A stretch of DNA of 48,006 nucleotides from Dehalococcoidia bacterium UBA2158. Its GTDB lineage: Bacteria; Chloroflexota; Dehalococcoidia; Lucifugimonadales; UBA3495. Location: contig DCWQ01000036.1 in assembly GCA_002328185.1 (NCBI GenBank), positions 1-48,006 of the forward strand, written 5' to 3'. The notes under the pieces are model-generated. The model saw only the letters and a program-made list of their open reading frames with translations, was not told the DNA's origin and searched no databases. Made by a program: the position numbers and the translations under genes. Below, in pieces: positions 1-6,350 of this stretch. How positions within the stretch are numbered: the stretch's first letter is position 1; every line of letters begins with the position of its first letter.

Positions 1-42
1 ACCTTAACGGGTGTGTGGGTTCGAGTCCCTCTCCCGGCACCA
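1..42 (+). tRNA. 3' part of a class II tRNA, probably tRNA-Leu(UAA), cut by the window edge
   Basis: Only the variable arm, T arm and acceptor 3' strand are inside the window. The sequence shows a TTCGAGT T-loop at about 21-27, the acceptor 3' strand TCCCGGC, discriminator A39 and an encoded CCA at 40-42. The long variable arm (ACC..GGT) indicates a class II tRNA, Leu or Ser. The displaced copy at the other end of the element starts with CTTAAAA, an anticodon loop carrying TAA, which points to tRNA-Leu(UAA). The T-stem has one T-T mismatch. This copy is the one that should complete the functional tRNA, because its 5' half lies upstream of base 1. Confidence 0.75.
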
Positions 43-49
43 ACTTTTT
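1..49 (+). repeat. attL: left copy of the tRNA-derived att direct repeat
   Basis: Bases 1-49 are identical to 6364-6412. The match stops at 50 (C here, A on the right). It reaches the window edge on the left, so its full length cannot be seen. The right copy suggests it extends back to the anticodon loop (about 6351). With the integrase next to the right copy, this defines a roughly 6.36-kb element inserted at the tRNA 3' end. Confidence 0.9.
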
Positions 50-248
50 CCACGCTTGAAGAGACCGCTAATCGTGGCGATCTTTTTGTTTGGCTGTTAA
101 CACTCTCCTGTTCAGTGTTAACAAAAGTGTTAACAACTCCCATGTAACGCTGGTACAGATCCTTCCGCCATGACCTCTTCCCATTGAGCATGTAGGACAG
201 GTAAGCGGGGCTGATCCCCAACTCTTTAGCAATCTGCCTTAGTGACAT
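1..248 (-). CDS. HTH-domain N-terminal half of a split tyrosine integrase, running off the left edge
   Basis: The minus strand is open from ATG at 248-246 to base 1 with no stop (82 codons). The ATG is preceded by AAGGAGG with a 6-nt spacer, so the start is well supported. Residues 2-25 form a Cro/XRE-type helix-turn-helix (RQIAKELGISPAYLSYMLNG). A polar linker with repeated VNT follows, then residues 66-82 are encoded by the antisense of the tRNA att repeat (VGAGRGTRTHTPVKV). In the integrated state the frame continues antisense into the tRNA. If left and right att copies are joined, it continues in the same frame into the integrase core at 6410-5514, giving about 365 residues. I infer that this is the real 5' end of the integrase gene, separated from its catalytic part by integration. 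The HTH half alone may act as a regulator. Confidence 0.8.
   Translation of the reverse strand, partial: MSLRQIAKELGISPAYLSYMLNGKRSWRKDLYQRYMGVVNTFVNTEQESVNSQTKRSPRLAVSSSVEKVGAGRGTRTHTPVK
95..135. promoter_or_regulatory. three TGTTAACA palindromes, candidate integrase arm-type sites
   Basis: The 8-bp palindrome TGTTAACA occurs at 95-102, 116-123 and 128-135. The last two carry a preceding AG. A fourth copy lies at 6281-6288, on the far side of the att core in the circular form. Copies flanking the core on both sides fit arm-type binding sites for the integrase, or an operator for its HTH domain. The repeats also encode the VNT repeats of the linker, so a purely coding origin is possible. Confidence 0.4.
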
Positions 249-423
249 CACCTGCCTCCTTCTCGCGCTCGATCTTTTCGTTTATCGCTTCTTCAATCCA
301 TTGCCCCACAGTCTTCCTAGCAGTAACTGCCTCAATACGGGCAGCATGGTAGGCATCTGGATTGATTCTTAGGCTAATATTGGGTGTTTGGCCTGTTCGT
401 GGTCTGCCGGTTCTTGGACTCAT
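226..423 (-). CDS. small ribbon-helix-helix (Arc/CopG-type) regulator
   Basis: This is a 65-residue basic protein. The segment at about 16-22 (ISLRINPDAY) is the beta strand and first turn of a ribbon-helix-helix DNA-binding fold, and VGQWIEEAINEKIE at about 39-52 is the C-terminal helix. Proteins of this size and fold are autoregulators, antitoxins or excision/copy-control factors of mobile elements. Its stop (226-228) lies 23 bases inside the downstream HTH-integrase gene, so the two form an overlapping operon on the minus strand. No good Shine-Dalgarno precedes ATG 423. A TACAAT-like box ends only a few bases upstream, so the message may be nearly leaderless. Its precise role is inferred from position only. 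Confidence 0.75.
   Translation of the reverse strand: MSPRTGRPRTGQTPNISLRINPDAYHAARIEAVTARKTVGQWIEEAINEKIEREKEAGDVTKADC
255..261 (-). promoter_or_regulatory. strong Shine-Dalgarno deciding the start of the HTH-integrase half
   Basis: The minus strand reads AAGGAGG six bases before ATG 248. It lies inside the 3' end of the upstream ribbon-helix-helix gene, as expected for translationally coupled genes. Confidence 0.7.
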
Positions 424-430
424 AAGTACA

Positions 431-446
431 TTGTAATTGTTGTAAT
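431..446. promoter_or_regulatory. TTGTAAT direct repeats, possible operator of the RHH-integrase operon
   Basis: TTGTAAT occurs at 431-437 and 440-446, 9 bp apart, directly upstream of the RHH start at 423 and overlapping its likely promoter. Short direct repeats at the start of the operon are typical operators of ribbon-helix-helix proteins. No binding data are available. Confidence 0.35.
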
Positions 447-474
447 ACGCTAAGTCGAGACAAGAAAGATAATT

Positions 475-503
475 ACTGAACTAACTGAAGGTACTGAAGG
501 CGA
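475..503 (+). repeat. ACTGAA-iteron repeat, copy 1
   Basis: This 29-bp block contains three ACTGAA units and is identical to 11675-11703, outside the element. A related inverted block lies at 568-592. After both direct copies the similarity continues weakly (a following AGTTAGA). It lies in the 305-bp gap between the divergent RHH and dehalogenase genes. Confidence 0.7.
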
Positions 504-567
504 AAACGAGTTAGAAGCGCAGAGGCATAAGAGGCGTAATCTCTCCTGCTTTTGTCCCTTGAGTGTC

Positions 568-592
568 GTTCAGTTCCTTCAGGGCCTTCAGT
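568..592 (-). repeat. inverted ACTGAA-type iteron block
   Basis: On the minus strand this reads ACTGAAGGC then CTGAAGG then AACTGAAC, three CTGAA units in the opposite orientation to 475-503. The two blocks enclose about 64 bp between the divergent promoters of the element. A protein-binding or replication/transfer site is possible but not shown. Confidence 0.4.
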
Positions 593-611
593 GAAAGGCA
601 GGCTGGGAGTC

Positions 612-672
612 CGTTCGCCTCTTGGATGCTCTACAGTGTAGGTAAGTATCACCCCACATTTTGTTGATTAAT
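612..672 (+). repeat. 60-bp imperfect repeat, copy A (upstream of the dehalogenase)
   Basis: It shares its start (CGTTCGCCTCTTGG), middle (AGGTAAGTA..CCCCA) and end (TTTTGTTGATTAAT) with 2123-2182. It lies 57 bp before the hydrolase start and so may carry a promoter or an expression element. Copy B has no obvious gene after it. Confidence 0.65.
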
Positions 673-728
673 AATTCGTCAAAATTTGATTAAGCTCAAA
701 TGAGCAATGGAACGGAGAAGATAAGGCG

Positions 729-1628
729 ATGTTCGATGGATTCTCCCAGGTTGTTATAGATATCCAAGGAATCACCATAAACGTGGTGTATGGAGGTAAT
801 GGTCCTCCTATATTGCTCTTACACGGTTACCCGCAAACCCATGTGATGTGGCATAAGGTGGCGTCTGTGTTAGCTGATTCATATACGGTGGTTGCCCCGG
901 ATCTAAGGGGCTACGGCGATAGCGGGAAACCCGACGCCAACGGTGATGACAACGTGTATTGCAAGCGGAGTACTGCGGCCGATCAGGTACAGGTGATGTT
1001 ACAACTGGGGCATGAACTATTTCATGTGATTGGGCACGATAGAGGTGCAAGAGTGGGCCATCGGATGGCTCTAGATTCCCCTACAAGAGTTAAGACCTTT
1101 ACTTCGTTGGATGTGGCTCCATCTCAGGCGGCTTTCGACTCCATGGACAGCGACCTTTCATTCGCATGGTTCCATTGGCACCTTATGCGTCAGCCTGAAC
1201 CCTTACCGGAACGTCTCATCGGAAGCAACGCAAAGTTCTATCTAGATTTTTTACTAGATCGTTGGACGGCGAGGGAAGGATCGATAACAGAGGAAGCATA
1301 CTCAGAATATCTCCGATGCTTTTCTGATCCAGCGACCATCAAGGCCAGTTGCGCCGACTATCGGGCTATATCTCTGGACCTGGAGCATGATGAAATCGAC
1401 AGAGGTCGCAGACTTGATTGCCCTGTGCTTGCGTTATGGGGATCAGACATGAGAAAGAGGCCTGGTTGGCAGACTGGCAGAGGTCTAGATATGTTGCAGG
1501 TTTGGCGCGATCGAGCCACGAACGTCATAGGTGGGCCGATTGATTGTGGGCATTTCTTAGCCGAAGAAGCACCTGAAGAGGTGTTGGGAGAGATCCTGCC
1601 ATTCCTTTCGGCGAATGAGTCCAATTAG
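729..1628 (+). CDS. alpha/beta-hydrolase, haloacetate (fluoroacetate) dehalogenase-like
   Basis: This 299-residue protein has the full set of signatures of the haloacetate dehalogenase branch of alpha/beta hydrolases, which hydrolyse the carbon-halogen bond of 2-haloacetates. It has the HGYP oxyanion motif (32-35), the nucleophile elbow GHDRGAR with Asp104 plus the halide/carboxylate-binding Arg105 and Arg108, and the acid Asp128. It also has the halide-pocket His149-Trp150 (FHWHLM), Tyr211 (CADYRA) and the base His275 (CGHFLAEE). Length matches the family. Epoxide hydrolases are close relatives, but Arg-Arg and His-Trp favour dehalogenase. The start is ATG 729 with AAGG upstream. It is the main metabolic cargo of the element and is transcribed divergently from the RHH-integrase operon. 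Substrate is inferred from residues only. Confidence 0.85.
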   Translation: MFDGFSQVVIDIQGITINVVYGGNGPPILLLHGYPQTHVMWHKVASVLADSYTVVAPDLRGYGDSGKPDANGDDNVYCKRSTAADQVQVMLQLGHELFHVIGHDRGARVGHRMALDSPTRVKTFTSLDVAPSQAAFDSMDSDLSFAWFHWHLMRQPEPLPERLIGSNAKFYLDFLLDRWTAREGSITEEAYSEYLRCFSDPATIKASCADYRAISLDLEHDEIDRGRRLDCPVLALWGSDMRKRPGWQTGRGLDMLQVWRDRATNVIGGPIDCGHFLAEEAPEEVLGEILPFLSANESN

Positions 1629-1694
1629 GGGTCCAGATCCGGTGGGTGGACGTTTCGGATACCCGACAGGAGGATCGAATATAGGGCATTAGAC

Positions 1695-1732
1695 AAGGGC
1701 CACCGCCATCGTGTAACGGTGACCCTTGAATG
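1695..1732. repeat. AAGGGCCACCG hairpin, copy 1
   Basis: Imperfect stem AAGGG-CC-ACCG / CGGT-GA-CCCTT with a loop of about 13 nt, 66 bp after the hydrolase stop. It is related to the hairpins at 3411 and 4235. No U-tract follows on the plus strand, so it is a weak terminator at best. Confidence 0.5.
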
Positions 1733-1785
1733 TAATGTGAATAAGACCAAAACTGGCAAAACGAGACCAGTGATCTGAGGCGTAT

Positions 1786-1953
1786 ATGAAAGAAATGAGC
1801 AACCTAGTTAAAGTCTCATTGTGTGTTTGCGGGTTCGTTGTCCCAGGAGCCATAGGGACGTGCGTCACCATCGTTACCGGGCTAGCAGGCATGACAGTGT
1901 TATTCGGAGGGATAGGCTTCGCTATAACTGTTTGGTGGGTCAGGAACCGTTAA
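1786..1953 (+). CDS. small two-helix membrane protein (55 aa)
   Basis: The frame opens with ATG 1786, preceded by GAGG at a good distance. It encodes a short polar N-terminus, a hydrophobic Gly/Val/Thr-rich stretch at about 9-31, a second at about 33-48 and a basic end (WWVRNR). Such proteins occur as holins, toxins or accessory membrane peptides of mobile elements, but I recognise no family. It is followed 19 bp later by another membrane peptide and both sit inside the element after the hydrolase. Confidence 0.5.
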   Translation: MKEMSNLVKVSLCVCGFVVPGAIGTCVTIVTGLAGMTVLFGGIGFAITVWWVRNR

Positions 1954-1972
1954 GAACCCGAAGGAAATGACC

Positions 1973-2071
1973 ATGACCTTACCAAGGATCGTTTTAATAT
2001 CAACTGTAATGGTATTGCTACTAACCATGACTGTTTTAACTCTAGTGAAATCATGGGTAGGAAAGTACTAG
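1973..2071 (+). CDS. single-helix membrane peptide (32 aa)
   Basis: ATG 1973 is preceded by AAGGA about 7 nt upstream (an alternative ATG is at 1967). The peptide is almost one transmembrane helix (IVLISTVMVLLLTMTVLTLV) with a short basic tail (KSWVGKY). Size and layout resemble type I toxin peptides, but no antisense RNA promoter was identified. It could also be non-functional. Confidence 0.4.
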   Translation: MTLPRIVLISTVMVLLLTMTVLTLVKSWVGKY

Positions 2072-2396
2072 GAAATAAAAGGGTGACCTTTCATACCTGC
2101 GCGTGCAGATCGGCTAGGAAATCGTTCGCCTCTTGGTGCTTATCGGCATAGGTAAGTACCGCCCCATATTTTGTTGATTAATGATGCAGCATGATACGAG
2201 GGTGCGGGCCTATCGAGCTACTGATTAAGAGTAAGTTGCTTTTTGTACATAGGTGTGCACAGCAGTCCACAGCAGGCACGATTTCTAGGCTAACGGCTAA
2301 AACCGTGCCTAGCAGTTGAAAATAAATTGGGGTTAATTTGTGGCTAGAATTCCCAAATCTCCATGCCACCTAGCACTTAACTAACCCAAGTCATAT
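2072..2396. other. gene-free stretch with repeat copy B and an inverted repeat
   Basis: It holds copy B of the 60-bp repeat (2123-2182) and an inverted repeat AGGCACG / CGTGCCT at 2274-2280 and 2304-2310 with a 23-nt loop. I see no credible gene here. Confidence 0.5.
2123..2182 (+). repeat. 60-bp imperfect repeat, copy B
   Basis: Second copy of the 612-672 block with the same orientation and shared ends. It is about 1.5 kb from copy A, and together the copies bracket the hydrolase and the two membrane peptides. Confidence 0.65.
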
Positions 2397-2690
2397 TTAG
2401 GTTGTGGGAGATGCAAGATAGTCCATCATAGCTTGGCTATCCATAAGTGGTATGACTTGCATTTCAGCGGGCACAAATTCCAGCCACTGACTCAAATATC
2501 CATGCAATTCTTCATTTGAAGACACATCGAACAACGCCATCCTTCCACGACCTACTTTAGCGTACATGTAACGGTCTCTAATTATTCCCCTATCCATCAA
2601 AGGAGCTGCCCATTTCCACAATTCTTGCCTGTCAGATTGGGCTTCAGACGGTTTCCCAGGAAGCGGGGTAGTGATTACTAAGTAGAGCAT
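2397..2690 (-). CDS. muconolactone-isomerase/YciI-like ferredoxin-fold protein
   Basis: This 97-residue protein starts at ATG 2690, chosen over a longer frame because TGGAGGAATA precedes it. It begins MLYLVITTPLPGK, the first beta strand of a dimeric alpha/beta (ferredoxin-like) fold. It continues with a helix (ELWKWAAPLMDRGII), the strand DRYMYAKVGRGRMALFDV and the end FVPAEMQVIPLM. This pattern is typical of muconolactone delta-isomerase-like and related small proteins that often assist aromatic or lactone catabolism. The catalytic function is not proven. It lies inside the element. Confidence 0.6.
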   Translation of the reverse strand: MLYLVITTPLPGKPSEAQSDRQELWKWAAPLMDRGIIRDRYMYAKVGRGRMALFDVSSNEELHGYLSQWLEFVPAEMQVIPLMDSQAMMDYLASPTT

Positions 2691-2769
2691 TATTCCTCCA
2701 TCGGCGTCTTGATTGGATTCTTGGCGGGAGGAGTATCTCAAAAACCTAGCACCTAACAAAACCACAGCC

Positions 2770-2795
2770 TTGAGTTTGTCTGGGGCCTCCGGTGA
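2770..2795 (+). repeat. 26-bp direct repeat, left copy
   Basis: Identical to 3475-3500 (begins TTGAGTTTGTCTGGGG). The pair brackets the membrane-protein gene 2834-3376. Confidence 0.85.
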
Positions 2796-2833
2796 CGGGC
2801 TGGCCATAAGTCTTAACTTTAGGAGCACCAACG

Positions 2834-3376
2834 GTGACCATTGAAGAACTGGTCATATTTCTTGCCCGCATTGCGGGCTCACTCCCCGTTGTCCGATGGG
2901 CGTTTGCCGGCGCAATAATCGCCATCCTGGTTGATTTCTCAGACCTGTTCATGATGAATCTGCTCAACTTGGGTGGACTCCGAGATTACCAGGCCTTTGA
3001 CAAACTGGCTGACATCGCCTATATGGTGACCTTCCTTTCAGTGGCGCTCCGCTGGTCCGGTACGCCGCGCAACGTCGCCCTTGTCCTTTTTACTTACCGG
3101 ATTGTCGGAGTCGGGCTGTTTGAGTTGGTGGCTTGGCGTGGTGTCTTGTTATTCTTCCCGAACCTGTTTGACTTCTGGTTTGTGTTAGTGGCCGGGCTGA
3201 TGCATTTTAAGCCGAACTACTACATGACTCGTCGACGTGCGGCTTTTTGGATTGTCGTTTTGTTGGTCTTGAAGGAGTTTCAGGAGTATGTTTTGCACTG
3301 GGGTAAGTGGCTGGACAACTACCGGGCCACTGATGTCGTGGTGGACTGGTGGCACGCTATTACCGGATTTTTTTAG
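2834..3376 (+). CDS. multi-pass integral membrane protein, family not recognised
   Basis: This 180-residue protein starts with GTG 2834, preceded by AGGAGC. It has about five hydrophobic segments (roughly 20-45, 58-72, 82-103, 105-125 and 135-150) and a Trp-rich C-terminus ending close to the membrane. It resembles conserved uncharacterised membrane proteins of environmental Chloroflexota, but I know no function. Codon usage is more GC-rich than in the adjacent element genes. It sits alone between 26-bp direct repeats, suggesting that it was inserted as a cassette. A hairpin lies 35 bp after the stop. Confidence 0.7.
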   Translation: MTIEELVIFLARIAGSLPVVRWAFAGAIIAILVDFSDLFMMNLLNLGGLRDYQAFDKLADIAYMVTFLSVALRWSGTPRNVALVLFTYRIVGVGLFELVAWRGVLLFFPNLFDFWFVLVAGLMHFKPNYYMTRRRAAFWIVVLLVLKEFQEYVLHWGKWLDNYRATDVVVDWWHAITGFF

Positions 3377-3410
3377 AGGGGGCCACATCTTAGCCTTAGT
3401 GCAGGCAACA

Positions 3411-3452
3411 GAAAAGGGCCACCGCACAAATCAAGGACGGTGACCCTTCGAG
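3411..3452. terminator. AAGGGCCACCG hairpin, copy 2
   Basis: AAAAGGGCCACCG pairs imperfectly with CGGTGACCCTT. On the minus strand the stem is followed by CCCTTTTCTG, so it can terminate the minus-strand gene ending at 3501. Confidence 0.5.
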
Positions 3453-3474
3453 GAAGGACTAAACCTGAAGCATT

Positions 3475-3500
3475 TTGAGTTTGTCTGGGGCCTCCGGTGA
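3475..3500 (+). repeat. 26-bp direct repeat, right copy
   Basis: Identical to 2770-2795. It begins immediately after the stop codon of the minus-strand gene 3501-4127. Confidence 0.85.
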
Positions 3501-4127
3501 TCAGACGTTGAACTGGTAAAGCCAGACCAACTTACCTTCTCGTATCAATGGCTCCTCGGTAATGTATTCAGCCATTCCTGCGACGGCATTCTGCATCGTT
3601 TCAGCTGCAGCATCTGCCGATGTTTTATCGATGTAACCAGCAGCCGAAAAGATATGGTCCTCACTGTTTCGCGTGATAAATACACGGCTCAGCCCTGCAA
3701 TGTCCTTGAAGCTCGCTAGAACCCCTCCATTTAGATAAGACATCATCGCGTCGTATTTGGTTGGATCGATAACAACACGAATGAATCGCATGTACTTAAT
3801 GTCATTATTTAGGACTTCCCCGACGACCCTCGCGACACGTTCGCCTGCCCTGACCAACGGCTCACCGACTATGTACTGACCGAAGTCAGCAAAGATTGAA
3901 CCGTGAGCTTCTGTTGCAGCGTCCAAAGCATCTCTGCTCCTGTACCCAGACATCACCATCATCCTATTTTCCAACGTCCTAACTACACGGACATTCAATA
4001 AATCAGGGATATCCTTCACCCTATCTTTAACAGCATCAAATGAGGACATCATGGCGTCGTATTTTGTGGGGTCAAAGTCAAATGCTGTATATCTGAAATC
4101 GGATGGTCCTTGTCCTGACGTGGTCAT
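3501..4127 (-). CDS. tandem-duplicated dimeric alpha/beta-barrel (ABM-like) protein
   Basis: This 208-residue soluble protein is built from two copies of about 95 residues. Each starts with a strand and the signature DPTKYDAMMS (about 19-28 and 121-130). Each continues with the pattern F..V..I..L..V.VVR..E.R....GY and ends in a helix plus a YI..EPL.R.G motif. This is the antibiotic-biosynthesis-monooxygenase/dimeric alpha-beta barrel layout fused in one chain. A homologue of the same architecture lies outside the element at 8202-8792. No catalytic residues are evident. It is the convergent neighbour of the cassette gene, with a hairpin at 3411 as probable terminator. Confidence 0.65.
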   Translation of the reverse strand: MTTSGQGPSDFRYTAFDFDPTKYDAMMSSFDAVKDRVKDIPDLLNVRVVRTLENRMMVMSGYRSRDALDAATEAHGSIFADFGQYIVGEPLVRAGERVARVVGEVLNNDIKYMRFIRVVIDPTKYDAMMSYLNGGVLASFKDIAGLSRVFITRNSEDHIFSAAGYIDKTSADAAAETMQNAVAGMAEYITEEPLIREGKLVWLYQFNV

Positions 4128-4234
4128 AAGTCTCCTCTTGATCTCGAACCAGACTATGGTTTCGCTTCCATCAGTTACCAGGATGGCGAGACTTTACTAC
4201 AAGGAAGACCAGGCGTCTAACCCAAAGATAGAAA

Positions 4235-4271
4235 AGGGCCACCGGCATGCCTAACCGATGGACCTTCAGTT
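4235..4271. terminator. AAGGGCCACCGG hairpin, copy 3
   Basis: Stem AAGG-g-CC-ac-CGG with CCG-at-GG-a-CCTT. On the minus strand a TTTTCTATCTTT tract follows. It lies upstream of the minus-strand gene 3501-4127, so it does not terminate a recognised gene. Together with 1695 and 3411 it forms a small hairpin family in this element. Confidence 0.4.
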
Positions 4272-4524
4272 GGAGGTATCCGAAGCCCAACGGTAAACCG
4301 ATGAAACGTGGCAATTACAGGCGTAATCAGTTAAGTTCTCGTGGGTTTTAGGGATTAGAGCCGAAGGTCTACTATACATCTGGCGTTTGGCACTATTGGC
4401 GGACTTAGAACTGGTCTAGATTAGGCAAAGGATGAATGCTCACAACCAGAGACCCGCCATGGTTTGGTTACCCGTATTGCGGCGTCTGAGCTACCAGGAT
4501 AAGGGCTAGGAGGGCATAATTGTT

Positions 4525-4920
4525 ATGAATAACAAAGATGTAGTAAGCCGATTCTTGACCGAGATACAAAACAACAAGAACCTGGACATCATTGACGAAC
4601 TTGCGGCCCCTGACTTCATTGGCCACACCGCCGATATACATGGAACCGAGGAACTCAAAAAGGTCGTTGGTGACAACATGTCGGCGTTTCCCGGACTGAA
4701 GATCACCATTGACGACCAGGCGGCGGAAGACGACCGCGTATTCACTCGCTACACCGCCACCGGGAAGCATGAGGGCGTGTACCGGGGTGTGGAGCCCACT
4801 GGAGAGCCGGTGACCTACACGGTCGTATCCATTCATCGTCTGGCTGACGGCAAGATCAAAGAAGGGTGGCGAGTTGTTGACCGATTGGATATCGCCCACC
4901 AGATCGGCGCAATTAGTTGA
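4525..4920 (+). CDS. SnoaL-like/ester-cyclase family protein
   Basis: This 131-residue protein belongs to the NTF2-like SnoaL-type fold. It has an N-terminal helix (VVSRFLTEIQNNKNLDIIDELAAPDF) and the motif GTEELKKVVGDNMSAFPGLKITI. The strands VFTRYTATGKHEGVYRGVEPTGEPV follow, and the C-terminal strand pair ends with KIKEGWRVVDRLD. Family members include polyketide cyclases and many uncharacterised enzymes acting on small substrates. AGGAGG lies about 9 nt before ATG 4525, somewhat far. It is the last cargo gene before the integrase core. Substrate unknown. Confidence 0.7.
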   Translation: MNNKDVVSRFLTEIQNNKNLDIIDELAAPDFIGHTADIHGTEELKKVVGDNMSAFPGLKITIDDQAAEDDRVFTRYTATGKHEGVYRGVEPTGEPVTYTVVSIHRLADGKIKEGWRVVDRLDIAHQIGAIS

Positions 4921-5513
4921 GCCTTTCCACCCCGCCCTGGGGTCAACCGAGAATGAGATTCAAGAAAGGATAGCTAATCGTCCACAATCTTGTTTAAAAC
5001 GCCGTGCTTCACGCCTGAGAAACCCGAAACAAAACATCATATAATGCGCTCACCCTACCAGCCGGTTGATTAATTGCAGGTTTGGAAGAAGCCTTATCCC
5101 CGGTATGCCCTGTTCCTGTCGATTGGTGTCTGTTATGTGGATGAACGTGACTGATTTAGCCGTGGATGGCCGCACACCAGGCGGGTAGCAGTTCTTGATT
5201 TAATCGCTGAATATGCACTTAGGTTGACCTTACAGTAGCAACCACAATAGCTAACATCAGCTATGGAGGGTATAGCAATATTTACTATCATGATACTACA
5301 TACCTCTCAATTTTCTGCCATACTGTGAGATCGCTGATAGCCTTATATATATAAAAATAATAATGTTTTTAAGTGAATACTAAGTTAGGTAGCACCTTCA
5401 CAGTACGTCATGAAATTGAGAGGTTAGAGCGTTTGCTCTATTTTGGGCCACTGTGGCTACTATATGGTCAAGGTAACAGGATCCGTTTCGGCACTCACCA
5501 GACCTGCGCCTTC
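4921..5513. other. A+T-rich gene-free stretch before the integrase core
   Basis: No credible gene. A TATCATGATA palindrome sits at about 5285-5294 and a run of alternating AT at about 5344-5366. It is downstream of both the SnoaL gene and the integrase core. Confidence 0.5.
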
Positions 5514-6263
5514 TCAAGTGACAATGGGTTCGTAGGCCTTAATGGCGTCCTCGCTGCTCACCTGCTCGGCGTAGATGCGGGTCATGGTCAGGCTGCTATG
5601 TCCCAACAAGCTCTGCACGTAGAAGACGTTCAAGCCGTTGCGGACCGACTCGGTTGCGAAGGTTCGGCGGAAGGCGTGGGCGTTGCACCTAATACCAGTC
5701 TGAGTTTGTAAACGGTAAAGCATTGAGCTAATGCCCCTTGCGGGCATCGTCAGAAGCCCGTTAGCGTTGGGCCGCTCGTTCAACCATTTGCGAAGCAGTT
5801 CCTCGGTCATTGGGCCATAGCGCACCACCCGCTGTTTTGCTCCCTTCCCCCACACGGTGATTATGCTGCGTTCCAAATCTACATCGACTGGCCTGACGCT
5901 GGCGAGCTCGGTGAGCCGCAAGCCCGTATCGGCCAACATGGCTACTACCAGTTTGTCCCGTGTCGAATCACAGGAATCTAGCAGCCGCGGAATGTCACTG
6001 ACCTTTACGGCCGGGCGCAGGGGCTTGGGTACTTTGATTCTGAGTCTATTACATGGGTTTGCTACCACCAGTCCGCGTTCTTCGGCCCAAAAGTAAAATG
6101 CCCGCAATGCACGTAGATATGCATGCTTCCCGCCGGGTCGGCAAGGGAGATTGAACAGGTGTACTGCAACGGCATCATTAGTCAGCGTTAACAATGGTTG
6201 GCCTGCCAACGCGACGAAGCGGGTCAAATTCCCGGCATAGAAATCGCATGTTCTTGGGCTCAA
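5514..6263 (-). CDS. catalytic half of the split tyrosine integrase
   Basis: Counting from TTG 6263, the 249 residues hold a shortened SAM-like core-binding domain (1-80) and a complete tyrosine-recombinase catalytic domain. The catalytic residues are Arg116 (TGLRLTEL), Lys140 (WGKGAKQR), His196 and Arg199 (HAFRRTFATE), His222 (LLGHSS) and nucleophile Tyr231 (TRIYAEQ). The same frame is open upstream to 6410 (TAA at 6413-6411). The upstream residues are a plausible first core-binding helix (AELIARFVNNRRARG before LSPRT). Yet that extension has no ATG, GTG or TTG, so in the integrated state only TTG 6263 is available and it lacks a good Shine-Dalgarno. In the circular form the frame joins the HTH half at 248-1. 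I infer that expression is normal only from the circle. Confidence 0.85.
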   Translation of the reverse strand: MSPRTCDFYAGNLTRFVALAGQPLLTLTNDAVAVHLFNLPCRPGGKHAYLRALRAFYFWAEERGLVVANPCNRLRIKVPKPLRPAVKVSDIPRLLDSCDSTRDKLVVAMLADTGLRLTELASVRPVDVDLERSIITVWGKGAKQRVVRYGPMTEELLRKWLNERPNANGLLTMPARGISSMLYRLQTQTGIRCNAHAFRRTFATESVRNGLNVFYVQSLLGHSSLTMTRIYAEQVSSEDAIKAYEPIVT

Positions 6264-6280
6264 TCCGCGTGCTCGTCGGT

Positions 6281-6288
6281 TGTTAACA
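6281..6288. promoter_or_regulatory. fourth TGTTAACA palindrome
   Basis: Same 8-bp palindrome as at 95-135, located about 63-70 bp inside the right att copy and within the integrase frame. It is a candidate arm-type site on the opposite side of the core. Confidence 0.35.
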
Positions 6289-6350
6289 AAACGGGCTATA
6301 AGTTCGGCATTACGTTGGCTGCCTGTGCCTGGGCCATCTGCCTGGCGTGA

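Noticed and set aside
5373..5711. Plus-strand frame of 112 codons opposite the integrase
   Set aside because: It overlaps the catalytic end of the integrase antisense, has no family signature and no Shine-Dalgarno.
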